DNA of 64,000 nucleotides from Tissierella praeacuta_A (GTDB lineage: Bacteria; Bacillota; Clostridia; Tissierellales; Tissierellaceae): assembly GCF_040396155.1 (NCBI RefSeq), contig NZ_JBEBOY010000003.1:118240-182239 (forward strand). The letters run 5' to 3'. The position numbers and the translations under genes were made by a program. The notes below the pieces were generated by a model, which had not been told where the DNA came from, did not search any database, and was given only the letters and a program-made list of their open reading frames with translations. Every line of letters starts with the position of its first letter. The stretch's first letter is position 1. Of the stretch, positions 16,717 to 24,247 are shown in pieces.

Positions 16717-17778
16717 ATGAAAAAAGAGGTATCAATGATGGTAGGTCCAACGGCAGTTCCAGATAGAGTTTTAAATGCAATGAATAGAAAATCCATATCT
16801 CATAGGTCAAAAGAGTATTGTGAAATACATGAAAGAGTAAGATTAGGATTGAAAAAACTTTTTAAAACAGAGAATGAAGTTTATATATTAACATCATCTG
16901 GAACAGGAGCTATGGAAGCAGCTATACAGAACTGTTTTTCCTTTGGTGATGAAGTAGTAGTGCCAGTTTTGGGAACTTTCAGTAAGCAATTTGCAGATAT
17001 GGCAGAAGCATATAATTTGAAAGTTATTAGGGTAGAGTTTGATTTAGGAGAAGCGGCAGATGTAAGTAGAGTAATGGAGCATCTAACTCCAAATACAAAA
17101 GGAGTATTTGTAATCCACAATGAAAGTGCAACAGGAGTATCTAATGATTTAAAAGTTTTTGGAAATGCTTTAAAAGACAGTGAGATACTATTAATAACGG
17201 ATTCTGTAAGTGGTGCAGGCGGCTTAGAAATGAAAATGGACGAATGGAATATAGATGTAGTATTGTCTAGTTCACAAAAAGCACTTATGGTACCAGCAGG
17301 GCTATCATTTATATCTTTAAGTAATAAGGCTTGGAAAGCAGTAGAGAACTCTAATATTCCGAAATTCTACTTTGACTTAAAAAAGGCAAAAAAATTCCAG
17401 GAAAAAAACCAGACACCAAATACTCCAGCTGTATATAATGTATTTGCAGTAGATGAGGCTTTGAAGATAATATTTGAAGAGGGATTAGATAATGTTTATA
17501 AAAGACATATTGAAAATACTAAGAGAATAATAGAAGGGGTTAAAGAATTAGGATATACTATATTTCCAAAGGATGAAAGATATGCCTCTAAAACATTAAC
17601 TGCAGTATATGCACCGGGTAAGGCTAAAGCAATAGTTCAAGCTTTAAGAGAACAAAATATAATTGTAAATGGGGGCTTAGAACCTATTGCAGAAGATATG
17701 TTCAGAGTAGGCACTATGGGATATGTATATAAAGAAGATGTAGAAACATTTCTTGAAGGACTATCAAAAATAAAATAA
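16717..17778 (+). CDS. Class V aminotransferase (alanine-glyoxylate / serine-pyruvate type)
   Basis: Pyridoxal-phosphate enzyme of the SgaA-like group. 353 residues. MMVGPTAVPDRVLNAM is the N-terminal signature; SSGTGAMEAA binds the cofactor phosphate; D162 in ITDSVSGAGG contacts the pyridine; K188 in SSSQKALMVPAGLS is the Schiff-base lysine; the C-terminal domain has FRVGTMGYVYKEDVETFLEG. GGGGGAATTG precedes the ATG. Substrates are likely alanine, serine or glycine with glyoxylate or pyruvate; the adjacent symporter points the same way. The IclR regulator that follows may control it (inference). Confidence 0.88.
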   Translation: MKKEVSMMVGPTAVPDRVLNAMNRKSISHRSKEYCEIHERVRLGLKKLFKTENEVYILTSSGTGAMEAAIQNCFSFGDEVVVPVLGTFSKQFADMAEAYNLKVIRVEFDLGEAADVSRVMEHLTPNTKGVFVIHNESATGVSNDLKVFGNALKDSEILLITDSVSGAGGLEMKMDEWNIDVVLSSSQKALMVPAGLSFISLSNKAWKAVENSNIPKFYFDLKKAKKFQEKNQTPNTPAVYNVFAVDEALKIIFEEGLDNVYKRHIENTKRIIEGVKELGYTIFPKDERYASKTLTAVYAPGKAKAIVQALREQNIIVNGGLEPIAEDMFRVGTMGYVYKEDVETFLEGLSKIK

Positions 17779-17792
17779 AAATAGATTAAATC

Positions 17793-17840
17793 AAGATACT
17801 TTTTTTAGTGATGTTTAGTACTAAGAAAAGTATCTTTTTT
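17793..17840 (+). terminator. Intrinsic terminator
   Basis: Stem 17793-17807 / 17822-17836 (near-perfect) followed by TTTT, after the aminotransferase gene. Confidence 0.75.
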
Positions 17841-17882
17841 AATGTTTATGTATTTTAAGTAGTAAATAATTCTTTAAAATGA

Positions 17883-17906
17883 TATAATAATTTACCAATG
17901 GTAAAT
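17883..17906 (+). promoter_or_regulatory. Promoter/operator candidate of the IclR gene
   Basis: TATAAT (17883-17888) abuts a 7-bp inverted repeat ATTTACC-AAT-GGTAAAT (17890-17906). The position immediately downstream of the -10 box suits an autoregulatory operator, common for IclR proteins. No good -35 box is visible. Confidence 0.35.
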
Positions 17907-17945
17907 AAATACTAAATATAATTATTAAAATAGTAGGAGGATAGT

Positions 17946-18731
17946 ATGGCTAATGAAACAGATGAGAAGCAAAAGAAAATAATAAAGTCAGTTGTTAAGG
18001 CTTTTGATGTTATAGAACATATTGCATTATCCAATAAGGAGCTAGGTGTTACGGAGATAAGTGAAGCATTAAACTATGGAGTCAGTGCAACATATCATCT
18101 ATTAAATACTCTAAAGGAATGTAATATTATTGAACAAAATGAAGTAACTAAAAAGTTTAAACTAAGCCTTAAATTATGGCAAATTGGGATGTTAGCCTAT
18201 GGACAAAATGATATTTCTTTATTACTTAGACCATATTTAAAAAAGTTAAAAGAATCAACAGGAGAAACTTCTAACCTGACGATTTTGGATAATAATCAAA
18301 TCGTATATATAGCTCAAGAAGAAAGTAATAGATTATTAAAGATGTTTACTAAAATAGGTGCTTCAGCACCATTACATTGTACTGGTGCAGGGAAGGTTCT
18401 ATTAACATATCAGTCAAAGGCTAAACAAGAGCATATAATAAATAATATGGAACTAATAGAATATACAAATAAAACCATTACTGATAAAGCCAAATTAATA
18501 GAAGAAATGGATATAATAAGGAAACAAGGATATGGTTTAGATGATGAAGAAAGGGAATTAGGAGTTAGTTGTATAGGAGCTCCAATATTCGGAATAAATG
18601 ATGAAATTATTGCATGTATTTCTATATCAGGTCCAAAGTCCAGGTTTACAAAAGAAAATAAAGACAAATGGATAAAGACAATTTTAGAAATATCTAAAGA
18701 GGCTACAGATTATATTAGGAGCATAAATTAA
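17946..18731 (+). CDS. IclR-family transcriptional regulator
   Basis: A 261-residue DNA-binding regulator. The N-terminal winged helix (about 12-75) has KSVVKAFDVIEHIALSNKEL, TEISEALNYGVSATYHLLNT and FKLSLKLWQIG. The C-terminal effector domain (90-255) has SNLTILDNNQIVYIAQEES, GASAPLHCTGAGKVLL, and GYGLDDEERELGVSCIGAPI, the usual IclR signatures. TAGGAGG precedes the ATG. Its effector and regulon are unknown; nearest candidates are the upstream aminotransferase and symporter. Confidence 0.92.
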   Translation: MANETDEKQKKIIKSVVKAFDVIEHIALSNKELGVTEISEALNYGVSATYHLLNTLKECNIIEQNEVTKKFKLSLKLWQIGMLAYGQNDISLLLRPYLKKLKESTGETSNLTILDNNQIVYIAQEESNRLLKMFTKIGASAPLHCTGAGKVLLTYQSKAKQEHIINNMELIEYTNKTITDKAKLIEEMDIIRKQGYGLDDEERELGVSCIGAPIFGINDEIIACISISGPKSRFTKENKDKWIKTILEISKEATDYIRSIN

Positions 18732-18744
18732 AAGATAAAATAAA

Positions 18745-18776
18745 AAATCTACTTATCCAAATAAGCGGATTTTTTT
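18745..18776 (+). terminator. Intrinsic terminator
   Basis: Stem 18745-18756 / 18761-18772 (two non-Watson-Crick positions) followed by T-rich sequence, after the IclR gene. Confidence 0.65.
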
Positions 18777-18874
18777 ATTTTAGTACTACTAATATAATTT
18801 ATATTTGATATAATAAAAAAGTATTATTTTGGGTATAGATTTATCATTAAAATTATTATAAAAGGAGTTAATAA

Positions 18875-19756
18875 ATGAATACTAATGAAACAAAGAAATC
18901 AATATCAGGTGGAATTAAAGAGATAGTTATTAAAATATTATCTATAGTAATTGGTAATTTATTATGTTCTTTAGCATTTAACTTATTTTTTGTTCCCAAT
19001 GGATTATTAAGTGGAGGCGTTGGAGGAATTGCTATAATGATACAATACTTGAAGGAAATACCAACTGGTTTAACAGTATTTTTAATAAACCTTCCTCTAT
19101 TTGTAGTAGGTGTTAGAATGTTAGATAAAAAATTTATTACTTATGCATTTATATCTATGATTATTTTTTCGTCTTGGCTTACTATAACTAAGGATTTTGC
19201 GAGATATTTTATATTGGAAGATGTGTTTTTAGCATCAATTTTTGGGGCGCTATTAAATGGTCTTGGTATGGGAGTTATGTTTAGAAATGGAACTTGCCAA
19301 GGAGGCTTCGATGTTGTAGCGGCTATTCTTAAAAGAAAATTTAATGTAAATATTGGAACAGGTTTGATGATGGTTAATACTATTATAATAACATTATCAT
19401 CCTTATTATTTGGATATAAATCAGCAATGTATACTTTAATTGCCATGTATATAGGATATCATATATTAGATAAAGTACAGACTGGATTTAATATACAAAA
19501 GAATGTAATAATAGTATCAGAAAAATCCAAAGAATTATCAATTGCTATTATAGAACAAATGAATAGGGGAGTTACATTTTTAAAGGGGCAAGGCGGATAT
19601 ACCCATGAAAATAAGGATATTATATATTGTACTCTTACATCAAGAGAAATTGCAAAATTAAAGGAAATTGTAAATGTAGTGGATCCAAAAGCATTCTTCA
19701 CAATAACAGATGTAGTTGAAGTAAAAGGAAAAGGTTTTAAGTCTGCAGAAATATAA
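18875..19756 (+). CDS. YitT-family membrane protein (DUF161 + DUF2179)
   Basis: A 293-residue membrane protein. The N-terminal ~200 residues form about five or six membrane segments with the family signature LFFVPNGLLSGGVGGIAIMI and NGTCQGGFDVVAAILKRKFN. The C-terminal cytoplasmic DUF2179 domain (about 205-285) includes VIIVSEKSKELSIAI and RGVTFLKGQGGYTHENKDII. Family function is unknown. AAGGAG precedes the ATG. The gene stands between the IclR regulator and tpx, all on the same strand. Confidence 0.88.
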   Translation: MNTNETKKSISGGIKEIVIKILSIVIGNLLCSLAFNLFFVPNGLLSGGVGGIAIMIQYLKEIPTGLTVFLINLPLFVVGVRMLDKKFITYAFISMIIFSSWLTITKDFARYFILEDVFLASIFGALLNGLGMGVMFRNGTCQGGFDVVAAILKRKFNVNIGTGLMMVNTIIITLSSLLFGYKSAMYTLIAMYIGYHILDKVQTGFNIQKNVIIVSEKSKELSIAIIEQMNRGVTFLKGQGGYTHENKDIIYCTLTSREIAKLKEIVNVVDPKAFFTITDVVEVKGKGFKSAEI

Positions 19757-19844
19757 TTAAATAAATTGATTAATTTTAAATATTTTAGGGTAAATGAACT
19801 GGGAAGATAAGTATATTAGATGATATCGGGAGGAGAAATAGATT

Positions 19845-20357
19845 ATGGAAAAGAGAAAAGGTCTAATAACTATGGGAGGAAACCCAGTTACATTATTAGG
19901 AAAAGAAATAAAGGTAGGGGATAAAGCACAAGAATTTACTGTATTAAAAAGCGATTTAACACCATTTACTTTAAAAGATGCGGGCAACGGAGTAAAGATA
20001 ATATCTGTAGTGCCTTCTTTAGACACTGGTGTATGTGAACTTCAGACTATAAACTTCAATGAAACAGCTACTGAATTTGAAGATGTAACTATCTTAACTA
20101 TTTCAGTAGATTTACCTTTTGCACAGAAAAGATTTTGTTCTGCCAACAATATAGATAGAGTAATAACTTTATCTGACCATAAGGATTTATCATTTGGAAT
20201 GAATTATGGATTTGTAATGGAGGAACTTAGACTTCTAAGTAGAGGTATAGTAATTCTTGATAAAGATAATGTAGTAAGATATGTAGAATATGTAAAGGAA
20301 GTAACAAATCATCCAGATTATGATAAAGCATTAGAAGAAGTTAAAAAGTTAATATAG
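19845..20357 (+). CDS. tpx: Thiol peroxidase
   Basis: Atypical 2-Cys peroxiredoxin that reduces hydrogen and organic peroxides with thioredoxin. 170 residues. The peroxidatic Cys64 sits in SVVPSLDTGVCELQTINF and the resolving Cys98 in AQKRFCSANN; Thr61 and Arg132-region residues complete the site. The N-terminal TLLGKEIKVGDKAQEFTVL is typical. GGAGGAG precedes the ATG. Single gene with its own terminator; a likely oxygen-defence enzyme in an anaerobe. Confidence 0.95.
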   Translation: MEKRKGLITMGGNPVTLLGKEIKVGDKAQEFTVLKSDLTPFTLKDAGNGVKIISVVPSLDTGVCELQTINFNETATEFEDVTILTISVDLPFAQKRFCSANNIDRVITLSDHKDLSFGMNYGFVMEELRLLSRGIVILDKDNVVRYVEYVKEVTNHPDYDKALEEVKKLI

Positions 20358-20367
20358 TTATACTATT

Positions 20368-20392
20368 GACTAGCCTATTGGCTAGTCTTTTA
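20368..20392 (+). terminator. Intrinsic terminator of tpx
   Basis: Stem GACTAGCC (20368-20375) / GGCTAGTC (20380-20387), loop TATT, then TTTT. Confidence 0.85.
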
Positions 20393-20520
20393 TATATTCT
20401 TGATTTATAAATAATCTATAGTTGAATTTTTGTATTTTATCACATAATCAACACATTAAGTATTTATAATATACTTATATAATGATATTTAGTACCCAAA
20501 AACTTTATAGGAGGAATTAT

Positions 20521-21204
20521 ATGTTTAGGATACTAGTTGTAGATGATGAAGAAAAAATTCGAGAAGTCATTAGGGAATATGGAGAATTCGAAGGTCATAC
20601 AGTATTAGAAGCTAAAGATGGAATGGAAGCCGTAAGTATCTGTAAAGAACAAGATTTTGATGTCATAGTAATGGATATAATGATGCCAAGATTAGATGGG
20701 TTTTCTGCATATAAAGAAATTAAAAAAATAAAAGATATACCAGTGTTAATGCTTTCAGCAAGAGGAGAGGAATACGATAAGTTATTTGGATTTGAAATAG
20801 GAATTGATGATTATGTGGTAAAACCTTTTTCGCCTAAGGAAGTTATGGCTAGGTTAAATGTAATCGTTAACCGTCATAGAAAAATGCAAGATAATTTTGA
20901 TTTCAATGAGAAATATAAATTTGAAGGTCTTGAAATAGATATGGTAGGCAGAAATGTAATTGTAGATGGGGTAAAAGTAGAAATGACCCCAAAGGAATAT
21001 GATTTACTATTTTATTTAGTTAAAAATAAAAATGTAGCATTAACTAGAGATAAGCTATTAAATGAAGTTTGGGGTTATGATTTCTTTGGTGATGATAGGA
21101 CTGTTGATACCCATATAAAAATGCTTAGAAATAGTATAGGAATATATAGAGATTTTATTGTAACCTTAAGAGGTTTAGGATATAAATTTGAATATATAAA
21201 ATAA
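20521..21204 (+). CDS. OmpR-family response regulator (VTC/CotH locus)
   Basis: A 227-residue regulator. The receiver has D8/D9, phospho-acceptor D52 in VIVMDIMMP, and K in VVKPFSPKEV. The winged helix covers about 130-225, with MTPKEYDLLFYL, the turn LTRDKLLNEVWGYDFFGD and VTLRGLGYKFEY. Start chosen at ATG 20521 with GGAGGAAT upstream; a longer frame from 20482 has no site. It is followed 19 bp later by its kinase gene and then by VTC, DUF4956 and CotH genes on the same strand, which it may control (inference). Confidence 0.93.
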   Translation: MFRILVVDDEEKIREVIREYGEFEGHTVLEAKDGMEAVSICKEQDFDVIVMDIMMPRLDGFSAYKEIKKIKDIPVLMLSARGEEYDKLFGFEIGIDDYVVKPFSPKEVMARLNVIVNRHRKMQDNFDFNEKYKFEGLEIDMVGRNVIVDGVKVEMTPKEYDLLFYLVKNKNVALTRDKLLNEVWGYDFFGDDRTVDTHIKMLRNSIGIYRDFIVTLRGLGYKFEYIK

Positions 21205-21223
21205 TATAGAAGTGGTGGTAAAT

Positions 21224-22639
21224 TTGAAAAGTAAACTAGATACTAAAAGTCTTAAGTTTAAAATATGGACATATTTTATTTTATTTGCAGCTACAATCAT
21301 GACTATATTATGGCTTCTTCAAATTGTATTTTTAAACACTTATTATAAATCTATGAAGACCAATGAAATTAAGAAAATCGGAGATAATTTAGTATTAGAA
21401 TATGGAAAAGAAGATTTTGAAGATATTATCTATAAAGTTTCCTTTAGTAAAGGAATAATTATTCAGATTTTAAATGAGGATGGTGTTCCTATATTTCCTT
21501 TAAATACATTTGGAGAGAATAGACCACCTAAATTTGACCCTGTAAATTCTACAAAGGGATTTATAGATAAATTAATAAATGATAGTCAAGGAAAAATTTT
21601 ATATACTATTGAAGATTCTAGACTTAGAAGACCAACTATAGTCTATGGTGCTGTATTACATGATAATAATGGAGAAGATTTATATTTATATATTAATGGA
21701 TTGTTGGATCCAATGGATTCTACTATTTCAGTTTTGAAAAACCAGTTAATTATAGTAACTATAATATCTTTGCTCTTAGCATTAGGATTATCATTTATTA
21801 TTGCATCAAAAATATCTAAACCTATTACTCAAGTAACTGATTCAGCTTCAGTTTTGGCAAAAGGAAACTATAATATTGTATTTGAAAAAGGTGATTATAC
21901 AGAAATAGATAATTTAGTAGCTACTCTTAATTATACTACCATGGAGCTATCTAAAACTGAGGAATTGAGAAGGGATTTAATAGCAAATGTTTCCCATGAT
22001 TTAAGAACTCCCCTTACATTAATCAAATCCTATGCTGAAATGATAAAAGATATATCAGGTAATAATCCTGAGAAACGACAATCCCATGTAAATGTAATTA
22101 TAGATGAAACTGATAGACTTACTAGACTTGTTAATGATATCTTGGATTTATCTAAGATTGAATCAGGTCTTAGTCAGATTAATTATGAAAAATTTAATAT
22201 AGTTGAGACTACGGAAAATATTTTAAAGAAATTTCTAATTCTTGAAGAAAAAGATGGATTTGTTTTTCACTTAAGTTGCGATGATGAAATGAAGGTATTA
22301 GGCGATGAGAAAAAAATAGAGCAAGTAATCTATAATCTTGTTAGTAATGCTGTAAATTTTACTGGAGAAGATAAGCTAATATCTATCAATATAAAAAGCT
22401 CAGGTGATTTTATTAAATATGAAATAAGAGATACAGGAAAAGGTATACCTAAAGAAGAGCTAAATCATATATGGGATAGATATTATATGGTAGGTAAAAC
22501 CCATAAACGAGCAGTAATAGGAACTGGATTAGGGCTTTCTATTGTCAAAGATATATTAATAGCTCATGAGTCAGATTTTGGAGTAGAAAGCTCTGTTAAT
22601 CAAGGGACTACATTTTGGTTTCAACTAAAAACTATATAG
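21224..22639 (+). CDS. Sensor histidine kinase (VTC/CotH locus)
   Basis: Partner of the preceding regulator, about 472 residues. Membrane segment ~12-35, an extracytoplasmic sensor region (~36-165), a second membrane segment (QLIIVTIISLLLALGLSFII), HAMP, and then the kinase core: H-box ANVSHDLRTPLTLIKSYAEM, N-box EQVIYNLVSNAVNF, G1 DTGKGIPKEEL, G2 GTGLGLSIV. I prefer the TTG start at 21224, which has AGTGGTGG upstream; a GTG at 21212 lies within that purine stretch. A hairpin terminator follows, so the VTC gene downstream probably has its own promoter. Confidence 0.92.
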   Translation: MKSKLDTKSLKFKIWTYFILFAATIMTILWLLQIVFLNTYYKSMKTNEIKKIGDNLVLEYGKEDFEDIIYKVSFSKGIIIQILNEDGVPIFPLNTFGENRPPKFDPVNSTKGFIDKLINDSQGKILYTIEDSRLRRPTIVYGAVLHDNNGEDLYLYINGLLDPMDSTISVLKNQLIIVTIISLLLALGLSFIIASKISKPITQVTDSASVLAKGNYNIVFEKGDYTEIDNLVATLNYTTMELSKTEELRRDLIANVSHDLRTPLTLIKSYAEMIKDISGNNPEKRQSHVNVIIDETDRLTRLVNDILDLSKIESGLSQINYEKFNIVETTENILKKFLILEEKDGFVFHLSCDDEMKVLGDEKKIEQVIYNLVSNAVNFTGEDKLISINIKSSGDFIKYEIRDTGKGIPKEELNHIWDRYYMVGKTHKRAVIGTGLGLSIVKDILIAHESDFGVESSVNQGTTFWFQLKTI

Positions 22640-22693
22640 ATTTATTGACTAAATTGGATACTTATATTTTTATACTTTTTTTAAGATTTAATT

Positions 22694-22722
22694 ATGCTGA
22701 GAGAATTTTCTCAGCATTTTTA
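22694..22722 (+). terminator. Intrinsic terminator
   Basis: Stem ATGCTGAGA (22694-22702) / TCTCAGCAT (22709-22717) followed by TTTT, between the kinase and VTC genes. Confidence 0.8.
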
Positions 22723-22812
22723 AATTTTCACTAGTATTTCTATTAATTATCATCTAGATTTCACAAAAGAAGTATATCCTTAGTATAAATCTAAAGCTTG
22801 GAGGTGAGAAAT

Positions 22813-23499
22813 ATGGACAATATCAAATATAGACATGAGCATAAAATTTACATCAATTTAGGAGATTATTATATACTTAAATCTCGACTTAAAAAGATAA
22901 TGAAATTAGATAAGAACTCTAAGGAAAATGATGGATATTTTATTAGAAGTATATATTTTGATGATATAAATGACAAAGCTTTATTTGAAAAGATATCTGG
23001 TATTAATCATAGGGAGAAGTATAGGATTAGATTTTATAATAATGATACTTCTGTTATTAAATTGGAGAAGAAAATAAAAGATAATGGACTTACAAAAAAG
23101 TTTAGTAGCCTAATCTCCAAGGAAGAATGTGAAAAAATCTTAGAGGGAGATATTGAATGGATTAAATTTACTAACCGCAGCTTATTAAAAGAATTTTATA
23201 CCAGAATGAAAAGTGATTTGTTTAAGCCAAGGACCATAGTTGATTATAATCGTGAGGCATATATTTATCCTGTAGGTAATGTTCGGGTGACGTTTGATAA
23301 ATTAATAAGCTCTGGATTGTTTTCAAAGGAGATATTTAATGAAAATCTGCCGACTATGGATTCTTTAGATCCTCAATTAATAATTTTAGAGATAAAATAT
23401 GATGAATTTCTGCCTAGTGTTATAGCGGATATTATACAAATCGGAGACAGAAGAATTACAGCAGTTTCAAAATATGCTCTTTGCAGAAAATGGGGATAA
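22813..23499 (+). CDS. VTC-domain protein (polyphosphate polymerase-like)
   Basis: About 228 residues covering one VTC domain, the triphosphate-tunnel fold that in yeast Vtc4 synthesises polyphosphate from ATP. Basic tunnel residues are visible in YRHEHKIYI, IRSIYFDDI, REKYRIRFYN, VIKLEKKIKDNGLTKKFSSL and RTIVDYNREAYI; acidic metal-binding residues lie in VRVTFDKLI and LIILEIKYDEF. The preferred start is ATG 22813 behind GGAGGTGAG; an in-frame TTG at 22798 overlaps that site. No membrane segment: it presumably pairs with the DUF4956 membrane protein whose gene starts 25 bp downstream. Enzymatic activity is inferred from family only. Confidence 0.85.
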   Translation: MDNIKYRHEHKIYINLGDYYILKSRLKKIMKLDKNSKENDGYFIRSIYFDDINDKALFEKISGINHREKYRIRFYNNDTSVIKLEKKIKDNGLTKKFSSLISKEECEKILEGDIEWIKFTNRSLLKEFYTRMKSDLFKPRTIVDYNREAYIYPVGNVRVTFDKLISSGLFSKEIFNENLPTMDSLDPQLIILEIKYDEFLPSVIADIIQIGDRRITAVSKYALCRKWG

Positions 23500-23524
23500 A
23501 ATTAAAAAAGTTAGGAGATAGAAA

Positions 23525-24217
23525 ATGAATACAACAAAGACGTTAAACTTTAGTGATATTTTCAAATCTAGTTTTTTAGATAAAGTAGGCTCTATATCAG
23601 CATTTGATATGATTATTGCCCTTGGACTAGCTTTTGTTCTAGGACTTTTTATAATGACAGTCTATAAGAAGACTTTTAAGGGTGTACTATATTCTTCAAG
23701 TTTTGGTGTAGCTCTTATGTCTTTAACACTTATTACAACTTTAATTATTTTAGCTGTTACTTCAAATGTAGTATTATCCTTAGGTATGGTTGGTGCATTG
23801 TCAATCGTTCGATTTAGGTCTGCTATAAAGGAGCCTATTGAGATAGCCTTTTTATTTTGGGCAATTTCTGCTGGAATAGTTTTAGGCGCAGGTCTTATTC
23901 CCTTGGCAATATTTGGGTCCATATTCATAGGTATTGTAATGGTATTATTTATAAATAAGAAATCCAATGAAGTACCATATATAATGGTAGTTAATTGTGA
24001 AGATGATCAATGTGAACAAAATGTTTTATCAGTAATAAATAATAAAGTAAAAAAATATTTGATAAAGTCCAAGACTGCCTCAAAAAATAGTGGAATTGAA
24101 CTTACTGTTGAAATTAGATTAAGGGAAATTACTACTGAATTTATCAATGAAGTATCTAAGCTTGAAGGAGTTTCTAATGTAGTCATGGTTAGCTATAATG
24201 GAGACTATATGGGGTAA
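23525..24217 (+). CDS. DUF4956 membrane protein
   Basis: A 230-residue protein with about four membrane segments in residues 25-145 and a cytoplasmic C-terminal domain (150-230). The core LSLGMVGALSIVRFRSAIKE, PIEIAFLFWAISAGIVLGAG is the DUF4956 signature. TTAGGAGATAG precedes the ATG. DUF4956, VTC and CotH genes commonly lie together, suggesting that the membrane protein anchors or serves the VTC polymerase; no function is experimentally established to my knowledge. The CotH gene follows after 30 bp. Confidence 0.85.
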   Translation: MNTTKTLNFSDIFKSSFLDKVGSISAFDMIIALGLAFVLGLFIMTVYKKTFKGVLYSSSFGVALMSLTLITTLIILAVTSNVVLSLGMVGALSIVRFRSAIKEPIEIAFLFWAISAGIVLGAGLIPLAIFGSIFIGIVMVLFINKKSNEVPYIMVVNCEDDQCEQNVLSVINNKVKKYLIKSKTASKNSGIELTVEIRLREITTEFINEVSKLEGVSNVVMVSYNGDYMG

Positions 24218-24247
24218 TAAAAGCTTCTTAAGGAAGGAGGTGTTTAA